A stretch of DNA of 64,000 bases from Mycolicibacterium sp. MU0053 (GTDB lineage Bacteria; Actinomycetota; Actinomycetes; Mycobacteriales; Mycobacteriaceae), in assembly GCF_963378095.1 (NCBI RefSeq), contig NZ_OY726397.1, forward strand, positions 4,712,001 to 4,776,000. Direction: 5' to 3'. Every line of letters starts with the position of its first letter. The stretch's first letter is position 1. Made by a program: the position numbers and the translations under genes. This document shows positions 45,920-53,814 of the stretch, one piece after another. Under the pieces are notes generated by a model that saw only the letters and a list, made by a program, of their open reading frames with translations, ran no database searches and had not been told where the DNA came from.

Positions 45920-46870
45920 CTACAGCTCACGGATGTTCTGCACCGGCAGCCGCGCGCCGCGGCGGGGTTCCTGGGCCAACCGGCTGACGTACAGCAGCCG
46001 GACCACCCGATGCCGGTGCGGGCGCATCGGTTCCAGCAGTTCGACCATGGCGTCGTCGTCGACCGGTCGGCCGACCAGCGTCCAACCGATCATCTTCGAG
46101 AGGTGGTAGTCCCCGATCGACAGCGCGTCGGCGTCGCCGAACGCCCGCTGGGCCACCTCGGCGGCCGTCCACACCCCGACCCCGGGCAGTGCAGTCATCG
46201 CGGCGCGCGCCTGCGCCGGCGACCGGGTGGCCAACCGTTCCAGGGCGACCGCACGCCGGGCGCACCCGACCACGGTGCGGGCCCGGCCCGGATCGACGTT
46301 GGCCCGGTGGAACTCCCAGGACGGAATGCGTTGCCAGACCTGCGCGGCAGGGAACACCCGCATCCGAGCCGGGGCCGGGCCCGGTGCGTCGGTGCCGAAT
46401 TTGGCGACCAGCGTCCGCCAGGCCCGGAACGCGTCGACACCGGGCACCCGCTGCTCGAGCACCGCCGGGATCAGCGCCTCGAGCACCCGGTCGGTGCGGC
46501 CCAGCCGCAGGTGTGAAGCCAGCCGAGCGGCCCTGGCCACCAGCGGATGCGACGGCTCGAACTCCGACCAGTCGTCGTCGGCACCGAGCTGGCGCGGCAG
46601 CGCCTCGATGAACTCCGGTGCGCCGTCGCCCCAGGCCTGGGCGCGGACCGCGGACGGCCCACTGCGCTCGATGCGCGCCGTCACCGGCCCCGACTCCAGC
46701 AGGCTGGTCCGCCAGATCGCGCCGTCGGCCCCGAACTGGAATGTCGGATCCCCCGGGCCGCGCCGCAACGGGGACAGCGTCGCGCCCGGACTCACCGGTC
46801 CGGGGAAGGTGACGATGCGGATCAGGCCGTCGGTGTCGATGCCAGCCAGGCTAGCCACCGTTGACGACAT
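45920..46870 (-). CDS. DNA-3-methyladenine glycosylase-like HhH-GPD protein (Rv0142 family)
   Basis: The 316-residue product has the helix-hairpin-helix GPD core: ALIPAVLEQRVPGVDAFRAWRTL, MTALPGVGVWTAAEVAQRAFGDADALSIGDYHL, with the catalytic Asp in the SIGDYHL segment. This is the AlkA-type arrangement for excising alkylated bases. The ATG at 46870 is used; a TTG 9 nt upstream is possible. Only 17 nt separate this start from the divergent SnoaL gene. Confidence 0.87.
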   Translation of the reverse strand: MSSTVASLAGIDTDGLIRIVTFPGPVSPGATLSPLRRGPGDPTFQFGADGAIWRTSLLESGPVTARIERSGPSAVRAQAWGDGAPEFIEALPRQLGADDDWSEFEPSHPLVARAARLASHLRLGRTDRVLEALIPAVLEQRVPGVDAFRAWRTLVAKFGTDAPGPAPARMRVFPAAQVWQRIPSWEFHRANVDPGRARTVVGCARRAVALERLATRSPAQARAAMTALPGVGVWTAAEVAQRAFGDADALSIGDYHLSKMIGWTLVGRPVDDDAMVELLEPMRPHRHRVVRLLYVSRLAQEPRRGARLPVQNIREL

Positions 46871-46887
46871 CGGCGTCAACGGTCAGG

Positions 46888-47295
46888 ATGAGCCACGTGA
46901 TGACGCCGTTCGACGACCCGCAAGCCGAGCAGGCCTGGATGTTTCTGCAGACGCTCAGCGCCGAGGGCGACCTCGACGAGGGTTTCGGACTGCTCAGCGA
47001 AGACTTCACCTACTGGACCAACGCCACCGGACGCACCTACGACAAGGCCGAACTGCGTCGCATCACCGAGCGCGCCCGCGAGTCCCTCGTCTTGCACTTC
47101 GACCTGGTGCGCTGCCTCAATGACGGCGAGAGCGTGGTCGTGGAGGCCCAGCACGACGGGGTCAACAGCGACGGGGTGCGCTACGACAGCCCGGTCGCAT
47201 TCATCTTCGACATGCACGACGGATTGATCGTCTCGCTGCGGGAGTACTGCGACACCCGACTGTTCGGTGAGGTCTTCGGCGCTATTCCGGACTGA
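46888..47295 (+). CDS. SnoaL / NTF2-like protein (Rv0141c family)
   Basis: This 135-residue protein has the NTF2-like cone fold pattern: LSEDFTYWTNATGRTYDKAELRRI and HDGVNSDGVRYDSPVAFIFDMHDGLIVSLREYCDT. Such proteins may be isomerases, cyclases or binding proteins; the role is unknown. The ATG at 46888 is used, though ATG 46900 is possible. Its last 14 nt overlap the convergent DUF427 gene. Confidence 0.82.
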   Translation: MSHVMTPFDDPQAEQAWMFLQTLSAEGDLDEGFGLLSEDFTYWTNATGRTYDKAELRRITERARESLVLHFDLVRCLNDGESVVVEAQHDGVNSDGVRYDSPVAFIFDMHDGLIVSLREYCDTRLFGEVFGAIPD

Positions 47296-47659
47296 TCGTG
47301 ATCTGGGCCTTGTCGGGGTAGAACGCGACATGCTCGGCGATCGCCGCGACCGCCGGATACGGCTGCGGATAAAACCACACCGCGTCGTCGACCACGACGT
47401 GCTCGCCCGCCACGCTGAAATAGCCCGCCTCCCCCTTGTACGGGCAATAGGTGACGGTCTGGGTGCGCCGCAGCAGCTGCTGGTTCACGTCGGAAAGCGG
47501 AATGTATTGCACCGCAGGGTAAGTCGACTCCTGCAGGGTCAACGCAGATCGGCTGTCGGCGACGACGTCGCCGTTGACACGCACCACCACCCGACCCGCG
47601 GTGGGGGCAATGCTGATCGGATGCTCGGCAGTGGGTGCTTTGACGGGACGCTCGGCCAT
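47282..47659 (-). CDS. DUF427 family protein (Rv0140-like)
   Basis: This 125-residue DUF427 protein has RVRVNGDVVADSRSAL-type first strands and the conserved TVTYCPYKGEAGYFSV and DAVWFYPQPYPAVAAIAEHVAFYPDKAQI. The function is unknown across the family. The ATG at 47659 follows AGGTGG. The 3' end overlaps the SnoaL gene by 14 nt on the opposite strand. Confidence 0.88.
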   Translation of the reverse strand: MAERPVKAPTAEHPISIAPTAGRVVVRVNGDVVADSRSALTLQESTYPAVQYIPLSDVNQQLLRRTQTVTYCPYKGEAGYFSVAGEHVVVDDAVWFYPQPYPAVAAIAEHVAFYPDKAQITISPE

Positions 47660-47695
47660 GCCACCTGCAACGCGTGGCGGCCCGTCCCAGTTCCC

Positions 47696-47701
47696 TACAC
47701 T
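47696..47701 (+). promoter_or_regulatory. -10 box TACACT of the SRPBCC gene (leaderless)
   Basis: TACACT ends 6 nt before the ATG at 47708, the same hexamer and spacing as the microprotein promoter at 15581. Confidence 0.55.
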
Positions 47702-47707
47702 GCAGCC

Positions 47708-48175
47708 ATGGCACAGCAAGCAGTACCCGCAGCGACCGCCGAGGTCACCATCTCCGCGGCTCCCGATGCCGTCTACCAACTCATCACCGACCTGTCGACG
47801 CTGGCCGAATTGGCCTCCGAGACCACCGCGATGAGCTGGCAGCGGGGTGACTCGGCCCGCCCCGGCGCGGTGTTCAAGGGCAGCAACCGCAACGGGAGCC
47901 GGACGTGGACCACCACCTGCACGGTCACCGAAGCGGCGCCGGGCAAGGCGTTCGCCTTCGACGTGCGCAGCCTGGTGATCCCGGTGGCGCACTGGCGCTA
48001 CGAGATCATCCCCGCCGACGGCGCCTGCCGGGTGGTCGAGAGCACCTGGGATCAGCGGCCCGGCTGGTTCCGCAAGGTCGCCGGCTACGCCACCGGCGTG
48101 CACGACCGCGATGCGGCGAACGCCGAGCACATCCGGGCCACGCTGGCCCGGCTCAAGGAGCGCGCCGAACGCTGA
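47708..48175 (+). CDS. SRPBCC (polyketide cyclase/dehydrase-like) protein
   Basis: The 155-residue START-like protein begins AEVTISAAPDAVYQLITDLSTLAELASE, followed by strands ending in VVESTWDQRPGWFRKVAGYATG. A hydrophobic-ligand pocket is expected; the specific role is unknown. It is expressed from a leaderless promoter and ends at a strong inverted repeat shared with the convergent epimerase gene. Confidence 0.82.
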   Translation: MAQQAVPAATAEVTISAAPDAVYQLITDLSTLAELASETTAMSWQRGDSARPGAVFKGSNRNGSRTWTTTCTVTEAAPGKAFAFDVRSLVIPVAHWRYEIIPADGACRVVESTWDQRPGWFRKVAGYATGVHDRDAANAEHIRATLARLKERAER

Positions 48176-48181
48176 CGTATT

Positions 48182-48245
48182 CGCCGAGAGTTGGATTGTT
48201 GTACGCGTTTCGCGAGTAGGCCCGCGAACAACTCAACTCTCGGCG
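48182..48245. terminator. Long inverted repeat between convergent genes
   Basis: The 19-nt arms 48182-48200 and 48227-48245 match at 17 positions (CGCCGAGAGTTG is perfect). The loop holds CGCG-TTT-CGCG, which can form an inner hairpin. The right arm includes the stop of the epimerase gene. It is likely a bidirectional terminator. Confidence 0.6.
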
Positions 48246-49258
48246 CGGGATTTACGCCGAGCCGAGCGCATCTGGGCCCAGAACCGCGCCGCTGCCCGGA
48301 TCGAGTCCTCCACCGGGCGGGGCTGCCAGCCCAGCTCGCGGCGGGCCTTACCACAGTCCACCGGCGCCTCGGCGCGCATCAGCCGCACCGATTCCAGCGT
48401 CAGCTGTTGGTCGGTGCGGCGCAGTCGGGCCCGCACCGAGCCCAGCGCCCCCATCGCATAGAGCACCGGGACCGGCACCGAGCGTCGCGGCGCCACCACC
48501 CCGGCCTCGTCGGCGGCGATCCGGATCACCTCGCGGTTGCTGATCATCCGCTCCGAGATCAGGTAGCGCTGCCCGACCCGGCCGCGCGCACCGGCCAGGA
48601 TCATCGCGTCCGCTGCGTCCTCGATCCCGACCGCCTCCAGCGAGATCTTGTCGAGCACGAACGGCAGCTTCTCGAACACCGTGCCGGCCACCAGCGCCCC
48701 CTGCGGGGTCATGCCGTGGTCGCGGCCGCCGTAGGTGGTGGACACACACATCGCCACCGCGGGCACGCCGCGCTCGCGGGCGTACTGCATCACCAGGTCT
48801 TCGGCCTGCACCCGAGACCGCACGTAGGCGGTCAGCCGGCCGCGGTCGATCAAGTCGTCCTCGGTGGCCACCCGGCCCTGCCGGCGGCCGACGGTCGAGT
48901 AGCTGCTGGTGAACACGAACTTCTCGAGCGTGCCCGCCGCGGCCAGCTCGGCGGCCACCTCGAGCACGCCGCGCAACCCCTCTACGTTGGTGCGAAACAG
49001 CGGCGCCGGGTCGCGGAGCCAGGCCCGCGCGTCGACCACGCAGTAGTAGACGACGGCGCAGCCGGTCATGGCCTCGCGGATGGTGTCGACGTCGAAGATG
49101 TCGCCGACGAACCGGGTGACCGGTAGATCGTCGATGCCGGCGGTGTTGGCGCCCGCACGCACCGTGACGCGCACGTCGTCGCCGGCGGCCACCAGCGCTC
49201 GGGTGACGTGCGAGCCCAGGAAGCCGTTGCCGCCGATGACCAGTTTCGGTGCGCTCAT
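48233..49258 (-). CDS. NAD-dependent epimerase/dehydratase, extended SDR (Rv0139 family)
   Basis: The 341-residue protein has the Rossmann motif GGNGFLGSHV at the N-terminus, DIFDVDTIREAM, and a TSSYSTVGRRQG segment with the catalytic Ser/Thr. The usual YxxxK reads Y-V-R-S-R, so the catalytic lysine seems replaced by arginine. The substrate is unknown. The start overlaps the stop of the upstream SnoaL gene (ATGA), making a two-gene operon conserved with M. tuberculosis. Confidence 0.87.
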   Translation of the reverse strand: MSAPKLVIGGNGFLGSHVTRALVAAGDDVRVTVRAGANTAGIDDLPVTRFVGDIFDVDTIREAMTGCAVVYYCVVDARAWLRDPAPLFRTNVEGLRGVLEVAAELAAAGTLEKFVFTSSYSTVGRRQGRVATEDDLIDRGRLTAYVRSRVQAEDLVMQYARERGVPAVAMCVSTTYGGRDHGMTPQGALVAGTVFEKLPFVLDKISLEAVGIEDAADAMILAGARGRVGQRYLISERMISNREVIRIAADEAGVVAPRRSVPVPVLYAMGALGSVRARLRRTDQQLTLESVRLMRAEAPVDCGKARRELGWQPRPVEDSIRAAARFWAQMRSARRKSRAES

Positions 49259-49773
49259 GACGCCGTGCCCACGCGTTGACCGTGTGTGCGGAACCAGGCG
49301 GCGGCCTCGTCGTCGAGCGTGCCGAGTGCCTCGGCCTTGCGGCACCACTTGATCGCGGCACTCAGGAACCGCAACGGGTTGTAGATGTCTTCTTGCCGGC
49401 ACCATTTGCCGTCGCCGGCGTAGGTGACGATCGAGATGTTGGTGGCAGTGATGACGGTGCCGTCGCCCGGGTCGCGCATGGGGTTGTCCAATTCGCAGAT
49501 CACCCGTCCGGTCGGTTCGTCGATCACCGTCCACAGCGCCGGGAACGAGACCATGTAGCTGCCCGGGAACGTCGACATGGTGCGGCGGATCCAGGTGCGC
49601 ACCTCGTCGCGGCCGTGCATGGTGCCGGCGGCGTGTTCGACGTAGACGACGTCGTCGGTGTAGTGCTCGACCCAGACATCCCAGTCCTGGGTTTCGGCGG
49701 CCCGGGCAACGGTCTGTTCGAACGTCCCGAAGGCCGCGACGAGCTCATCGCGGGTGAATGTAGGGCGTGTCAC
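49255..49773 (-). CDS. SnoaL-like protein (Rv0138 family)
   Basis: This 172-residue protein belongs to the NTF2/SnoaL superfamily: DWDVWVEHYTDDVVYVEHAAGTMHGRDEVRTWIRRTM is the classical N-terminal part, with a Tyr/Asp/His-lined pocket. The start is GTG at 49773. It is co-translated with the epimerase-like SDR, so the pair may act on one substrate (inference). Confidence 0.86.
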   Translation of the reverse strand: MTRPTFTRDELVAAFGTFEQTVARAAETQDWDVWVEHYTDDVVYVEHAAGTMHGRDEVRTWIRRTMSTFPGSYMVSFPALWTVIDEPTGRVICELDNPMRDPGDGTVITATNISIVTYAGDGKWCRQEDIYNPLRFLSAAIKWCRKAEALGTLDDEAAAWFRTHGQRVGTAS

Positions 49774-49792
49774 ACCCAGACTAGAACACGTT

Positions 49793-50224
49793 CTACTGCG
49801 GTTTGTCGACCTTCGGCGCGAGCACGGCGCGCTCGCCCAACGGGGCGTGCAACGGGACCTCGAGGGTGCCGGTCACGCCGAGCATGATGCACGCCTGGTT
49901 CAACGCCTGCGGCGGCGTGCCGCCGAGCAGATCGACGATCACCGCCTCGGGAGTTTCGCGCACCGTCGCGTGCACGCCGTGGCATTGCGGGACCCCGGTG
50001 GTGAAGAACAGTCGCACCTCGGCGGGGTCCGCGGTCCGGGTGAAGAACTCGATGGCCAGCGGGTGCGGGTTGCGGATCGACGGGTCGTCGACGAATGCCT
50101 GCCCGGGGGCGGCGGGATCGCCCTCCGGAATAGCGATGGTCTCGTCGTTGTTCTGGTGGGCCGTCGCCAGCGGTGCGGTGCACAGCGCCAGCAGGAGTGC
50201 GGCCATCACGGCAAGGACGCGCAT
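49793..50224 (-). CDS. Secreted protein of unknown function
   Basis: The N-terminus MRVLAVMAALLLALCTAPLATAHQ is a signal peptide with cleavage probably after ATA. The mature protein of about 120 residues has two cysteines (VPQCHGVHATV and LNQACIML) that may form a disulfide. TACCGT on the minus strand (50231-50236) ends 6 nt before the ATG, so it looks leaderless, although GGAG is also present. No function recognised. Confidence 0.78.
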   Translation of the reverse strand: MRVLAVMAALLLALCTAPLATAHQNNDETIAIPEGDPAAPGQAFVDDPSIRNPHPLAIEFFTRTADPAEVRLFFTTGVPQCHGVHATVRETPEAVIVDLLGGTPPQALNQACIMLGVTGTLEVPLHAPLGERAVLAPKVDKPQ

Positions 50225-50230
50225 GGCTCC

Positions 50231-50236
50231 ACGGTA
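50231..50236 (-). promoter_or_regulatory. -10 box TACCGT of the secreted protein gene
   Basis: TACCGT is followed by 6 nt (GGAGCC) and the ATG at 50224, giving leaderless geometry. Confidence 0.45.
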
Positions 50237-50295
50237 GCGCCGACGCGCACAATGGATGAAGACCCAGCGTGACGACCTAGAGGAAGGACGGGCAT

Positions 50296-50805
50296 ATGGC
50301 CGACTATCAGAGGGCGATCCTGGCCGGAGGCTGCTTCTGGGGGATGCAGGATCTGATCCGCAAGCAACCCGGGGTGGTCTCAACCCGCGTCGGCTACACC
50401 GGCGGTCAGAACGACAATCCGACCTACCGCAATCACCCCGGTCACGCCGAGGCCATCGAGATCGAGTTCGACCCGGCCCAGACCAGCTACCGCGACATCC
50501 TGGAGTTCTTCTTCCAGATCCACGATCCGAGCACCAAGGACCGCCAGGGCAACGATGTGGGCACCAGCTACCGGTCGGCCATCTTCTACCTCGACGATGA
50601 GCAGCAGCAGGTCGCCGAGGACACCATCGCCGACGTCGACGCCTCGGGTCTGTGGCCCGGCAAGGTGGTCACCGAGGTGGCCCCCGCGGTGGACTTCTGG
50701 GAGGCCGAGCCCGAGCATCAGGATTACCTCGAGCGCATCCCCAACGGCTACACCTGCCACTACCCGCGGCCCGGCTGGAAGCTGCCCAAGCGGTCCACGG
50801 TCTAA
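50296..50805 (+). CDS. msrA: Peptide methionine sulfoxide reductase MsrA
   Basis: The 169-residue enzyme has the catalytic motif GGCFWG (Cys13), [28 protein letters not shown] and [10 protein letters not shown]. It reduces the S-epimer of methionine sulfoxide. GGAAGGACGGG precedes the ATG. The C-terminal resolving cysteine is probably the one in [12 protein letters not shown]. It corresponds to Rv0137c and is probably monocistronic. Confidence 0.95.
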   Translation: MADYQRAILAGGCFWGMQDLIRKQPGVVSTRVGYTGGQNDNPTYRNHPGHAEAIEIEFDPAQTSYRDILEFFFQIHDPSTKDRQGNDVGTSYRSAIFYLDDEQQQVAEDTIADVDASGLWPGKVVTEVAPAVDFWEAEPEHQDYLERIPNGYTCHYPRPGWKLPKRSTV

Positions 50806-50836
50806 GCTCCCCCGCCCGTTCCGCGAGCGGGCGCGT

Positions 50837-50932
50837 CGAGATTGCATTGCTGGCAACGAGATTGTCGTGGTGGCGATTACGCGGCGAATTTCCCGCCGCA
50901 GGCGCAATGTCGCCGCCCTGGATGCAATCTCG
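50837..50932. repeat. 96-bp nested inverted repeat between msrA and arsR
   Basis: The outer arms CGAGATTGCAT (50837-50847) and ATGCAATCTCG (50922-50932) pair perfectly. Inside, GGCGA pairs with TCGCC and GCGGCG pairs with CGCCGC. The whole could fold into a long interrupted hairpin. It may be the msrA terminator or a small mobile or structured element. Confidence 0.55.
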
Positions 50933-50963
50933 AGCCAGGATCCCGGCTGCCCAAAATCCGTAT

Positions 50964-50979
50964 TCAACCAAAGGGTTGA
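50964..50979. promoter_or_regulatory. ArsR operator, distal copy (TCAACCAAAGGGTTGA)
   Basis: The arms TCAACC/GGTTGA are perfect. A second copy starts 52 bp downstream, close to five helical turns, so two dimers could bind on one face. Confidence 0.6.
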
Positions 50980-51015
50980 CAACCCGGGACCCGCAGCGCG
51001 ACACTGGAGGCGTAT

Positions 51016-51031
51016 TCAACCAATTAGTTGA
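51016..51031. promoter_or_regulatory. ArsR operator, proximal copy (TCAACCAATTAGTTGA)
   Basis: This 16-bp near-perfect palindrome (one mismatched pair) ends 9 bp before the arsR ATG and overlaps the leader, consistent with autorepression. Confidence 0.6.
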
Positions 51032-51040
51032 GGAAGTGGA

Positions 51041-51406
51041 ATGGTCGATCAGCTGTCAAAGGTGTTCGCCGCGTTGGCCGATCCCCTCCGCAGGGACGTG
51101 GTCGCCCGGTTGACCGCCGGCGACGCCACGGTCAGCCAACTCGCCGCCCCCTACGACGTCAGTTTGCAGGCGGTCTCCAAACACCTGAAGGTGCTCGAGG
51201 ACGCCGGCCTGGTGACCCGGAGTCGGGACGCCCAAACCCGGCCCGTCCACCTGGAGGCCGAGGTGTTCGACCTGATGACCAAGTGGATCGAGCGTTACCG
51301 CCGCCGGGCCGAGGAGCGCTACCGGCGCCTGGATGCGGTGCTCGCGGACATGCAGGACGACGCCCCGGCCGCCACTGCCCCACGGCGCAAAGGAAAGGTC
51401 TCATGA
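51041..51406 (+). CDS. ArsR family regulator
   Basis: This 121-residue winged-helix regulator has LSKVFAALADPLRRDVVARLTAGDATVSQLAAPYDVSLQAVSKHLKVLEDAGLVTRSR. No cysteine-rich metal site is seen, so it belongs to the non-metal ArsR group usually paired with AHSA1/SRPBCC proteins. AGGAAG precedes the ATG. The next gene overlaps its stop (ATGA). Two operators lie upstream. Confidence 0.92.
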   Translation: MVDQLSKVFAALADPLRRDVVARLTAGDATVSQLAAPYDVSLQAVSKHLKVLEDAGLVTRSRDAQTRPVHLEAEVFDLMTKWIERYRRRAEERYRRLDAVLADMQDDAPAATAPRRKGKVS

Positions 51407-51882
51407 AAGCCACCGAAGCCGCGATCGAAGCGGCCACCGATGTTCCCGTCATTCGAATCACCCGCGATTTCAACGCGACACCGGCACAGTTGCTCAAGGC
51501 GCATACCGACCCGGAACTGTTCATCCGCTGGGTCGGGCCCGAGGGCATGGTCAACCGAATCCTCGAGTGGGACGCCCGCGACGGCGGTTGTTGGCGCTAT
51601 GTCGCCAGCCAGGACGGGCAGGAGTACGGCTTCCGCGGCTGCTTCCACACCGTGGGCCCGGACCGAATAGTGCAGACCTTCACCTACGAAGGCATGCCCG
51701 ACGAGGTGTCGCTGGAGACGCTGCGGTTCGAGGACCTCGGTGACGGCCGGACTCGGTTGCACGCGCAGTCGCTGGTGGACAGCTTCGAGGGCCGCGACGC
51801 CTGGCTGGCATCCGGGATGGAGACCGGGGTCAACGAGGGCTATGCCAAACTCGACCGGCTGGTCGCCGATGGCGCGCTGTGA
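51403..51882 (+). CDS. SRPBCC/AHSA1 domain protein paired with ArsR
   Basis: This 159-residue protein has the AHSA1-like pattern: ITRDFNATPAQLLKAHTDPELFIRWVGPEGM, then GGCWRYVASQDGQEYGFRGCFHTV and a C-terminal helix with GMETGVNEGYAKLDRLVA. The ATG overlaps the arsR stop. Such ArsR-SRPBCC pairs are widespread in actinobacteria; the ligand bound here is unknown. Confidence 0.9.
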   Translation: MKATEAAIEAATDVPVIRITRDFNATPAQLLKAHTDPELFIRWVGPEGMVNRILEWDARDGGCWRYVASQDGQEYGFRGCFHTVGPDRIVQTFTYEGMPDEVSLETLRFEDLGDGRTRLHAQSLVDSFEGRDAWLASGMETGVNEGYAKLDRLVADGAL

Positions 51883-51885
51883 GCC

Positions 51886-52338
51886 CTATTTCCCGTGCGC
51901 GCGCAGCTGATACAGCCCGTGCGTCGTGGCCACCGTCTGACCATTGGCATCGGTGACGACGGCGTCCAGCCGGTAGTCGGCCTTGCCGTTGTCGGCGGCC
52001 TCGGCCGCAACCCGGTCGATGGTGTCGGAGTCCAGACCGGCCTCCGCGCGCAGGTCGGTTGACGCCATCCCGACGAACTTGATGTCGAGGTTCTTGACCA
52101 GCGGGAAGTACTTGGTCGCGTCGAAACTCGTTAACGCGATGGCCCCGCCGAGGATCTCGGCCACCGTGAACTGCACCCCGGCGTAGACCACCCCGAAGTG
52201 GTTGCCGTTGCCCGCTGCCGGCACCGTGGCGGCCGCAAATCCGCGCCGTGCCTCGACAATCCGGACACCCATCTGGTGGGCGATCGGGATGGTGGTCGCC
52301 ATCCCCTGATTCATCGCATCGGCGATCGCGTCAGTCAC
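51886..52338 (-). CDS. DUF4442 / hotdog-fold thioesterase-like protein
   Basis: The product (150 residues from GTG 52338) has the hotdog pattern: MGVRIVEARRGFAAATVPAAGNGNHFGVVYAGVQFTVAEILGGAIAL, then FPLVKNLDIKFVGMAS. The G-N-H-F-G-V-V-Y-A-G segment corresponds to the active-site region of PaaI-like thioesterases. The start is uncertain. It lies downstream of cyp138 on the same strand with a 47-nt gap. Confidence 0.78.
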   Translation of the reverse strand: MTDAIADAMNQGMATTIPIAHQMGVRIVEARRGFAAATVPAAGNGNHFGVVYAGVQFTVAEILGGAIALTSFDATKYFPLVKNLDIKFVGMASTDLRAEAGLDSDTIDRVAAEAADNGKADYRLDAVVTDANGQTVATTHGLYQLRAHGK

Positions 52339-52385
52339 GTCCTCGATCGTCGCATGTCCGACCGCGCGCCCGCACGATGGTCGGC

Positions 52386-53714
52386 CTAATCGCGACGCAA
52401 CACCGTGATCCGTCCACCCTTTTTGGGCGTGAACGCCACGCCGCGCGAATGCCATTTCTCGCCGGGTCGATCGGTGGTCGCAATGGTGAAGTGGCGCAGC
52501 ACGGTTCGCAACACCACATCCATCTCCATGTTGGCGAAGGCGGCACCGACACAGCGCCGGGTGCCGCCACCGTACGGAATCCAGGCCATCACGTTGGGCC
52601 GCTCCCCGACGAAGCGGTCGGGATCGAAGCGGTCGGGATCCGGGAATTCGTCGGCATTGGCATGCACCCGGCCGATCGCGACGGTCACCGAGTACCCGCG
52701 CGGAATCCGCCACTGCCCCAACTCGAACGACGGCGCATAGACGTGCCGGCCCGCGAAGTCGATGACGGTGCGGTTGCGCTGCACCTCCAGGATGGTGGCC
52801 TGCCGATACTGATTGCCGTCGGTGGCGGACTCGGCCACCAGCTTGTCGAGCACCTCGCGGTGGCGCGAAATCCGTTCGAACGCCCACGCCAAGGTCGAGG
52901 CGGTGGTCTCGTGGCCGGCGGCGAGCAGGGTCAGTAGTTCATCGCCGATCTCGCTGGCGGACATCGGAGTTCCGTCTTCGTAGGTGCTGCGCAGCAGCAG
53001 CGCCAGCACGTCGGTGCGCTCGTCGAAGCGGGGATCGTTCTTCACCTGATCGATCAGCACGTTGACGGTTTCGTTGTACTGCCGGCGATAGTTCGCCAAC
53101 CGTCCCCAGGGGGTGTAGCGGCCGTAGTTGCGCTCCGGGGTGGGCAGCACGGCGGCGCGCGAACCCAGCGTCACCCAGGGCGGAATGATCCGGCGCAGCG
53201 TCTCCAGCTCCGCGCCGTCGGCGCCGAAGATCGCCCGCAGGATGATGTTCAGCGTGATCCGCATCATCGGCTCGAGGGTCTCGAACTCCCGGCCATGCGG
53301 CCAGGACGCCGATTCGCGCAGGGTTTCCTCTTCGACGATCTTCTCGTACTTCTTCATCGCCTTGCCGTGGAAAGGCGGCGTCAACAGCTTGCGCCGCCGT
53401 CGATGCTCGGCTCCGTCGAGAGCGAAGACCGAACCCGGCCCGAAGATTCGGCTCAGATTGGGCTGAATGTTGCCCAGATCGTCGGTGCTGGCGGTGAATA
53501 CCTGCTTGACCAGGCTGGGATCGGTGACCACGACCATGTCGCCGAACAGCGGTACCCGCAGCCGGAAGGCCTCGCCGTACCGCGCGGTCATCGCGTCGAT
53601 GACCTGCCGCCGGAAGAACCCGTAGCCGATGCCCTGCACCAGAGTGGGCAGGCGCGGTGCGGGTGGCAGCTTGATCGACTCCACGACTGCGGGATCGACG
53701 GTGGTTTCGGTCAT
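52386..53714 (-). CDS. cyp138: Cytochrome P450, CYP138 family
   Basis: This 442-residue P450 has the I-helix motif AGHETTAS, an ExxR-type K-helix, and the haem-ligand loop WIPYGGGTRRCVGAAFA with Cys388. The ATG at 53714 is preceded by GGAGG at good spacing. M. tuberculosis cyp138 (Rv0136) has the same divergent TetR neighbour. The substrate is unknown. Two palindromic sites between it and the TetR gene imply repression by that TetR. Confidence 0.94.
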   Translation of the reverse strand: MTETTVDPAVVESIKLPPAPRLPTLVQGIGYGFFRRQVIDAMTARYGEAFRLRVPLFGDMVVVTDPSLVKQVFTASTDDLGNIQPNLSRIFGPGSVFALDGAEHRRRRKLLTPPFHGKAMKKYEKIVEEETLRESASWPHGREFETLEPMMRITLNIILRAIFGADGAELETLRRIIPPWVTLGSRAAVLPTPERNYGRYTPWGRLANYRRQYNETVNVLIDQVKNDPRFDERTDVLALLLRSTYEDGTPMSASEIGDELLTLLAAGHETTASTLAWAFERISRHREVLDKLVAESATDGNQYRQATILEVQRNRTVIDFAGRHVYAPSFELGQWRIPRGYSVTVAIGRVHANADEFPDPDRFDPDRFVGERPNVMAWIPYGGGTRRCVGAAFANMEMDVVLRTVLRHFTIATTDRPGEKWHSRGVAFTPKKGGRITVLRRD

Positions 53715-53737
53715 GGCGCGCCTCCAAACTCCGCGAC

Positions 53738-53753
53738 GGTACCGACGCGTACC
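53738..53753. promoter_or_regulatory. GGTAC-N6-GTACC operator, cyp138-proximal copy
   Basis: The arms are perfect and extend by one more pair (CGGTAC/GTACCG). It is identical in arms and spacing to the site at 53771-53786, with centres 33 bp (three turns) apart. Confidence 0.6.
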
Positions 53754-53770
53754 GCGGTGGTGTGGAGTAC

Positions 53771-53786
53771 GGTACCGGTAAGTACC
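53771..53786. promoter_or_regulatory. GGTAC-N6-GTACC operator, tetR-proximal copy
   Basis: This is the second copy of the palindrome in the cyp138-tetR intergenic region, 28 bp before the TetR start. Confidence 0.6.
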
Positions 53787-53814
53787 AACCGTGGCAAGGG
53801 TCGTAGGGAGAGTC

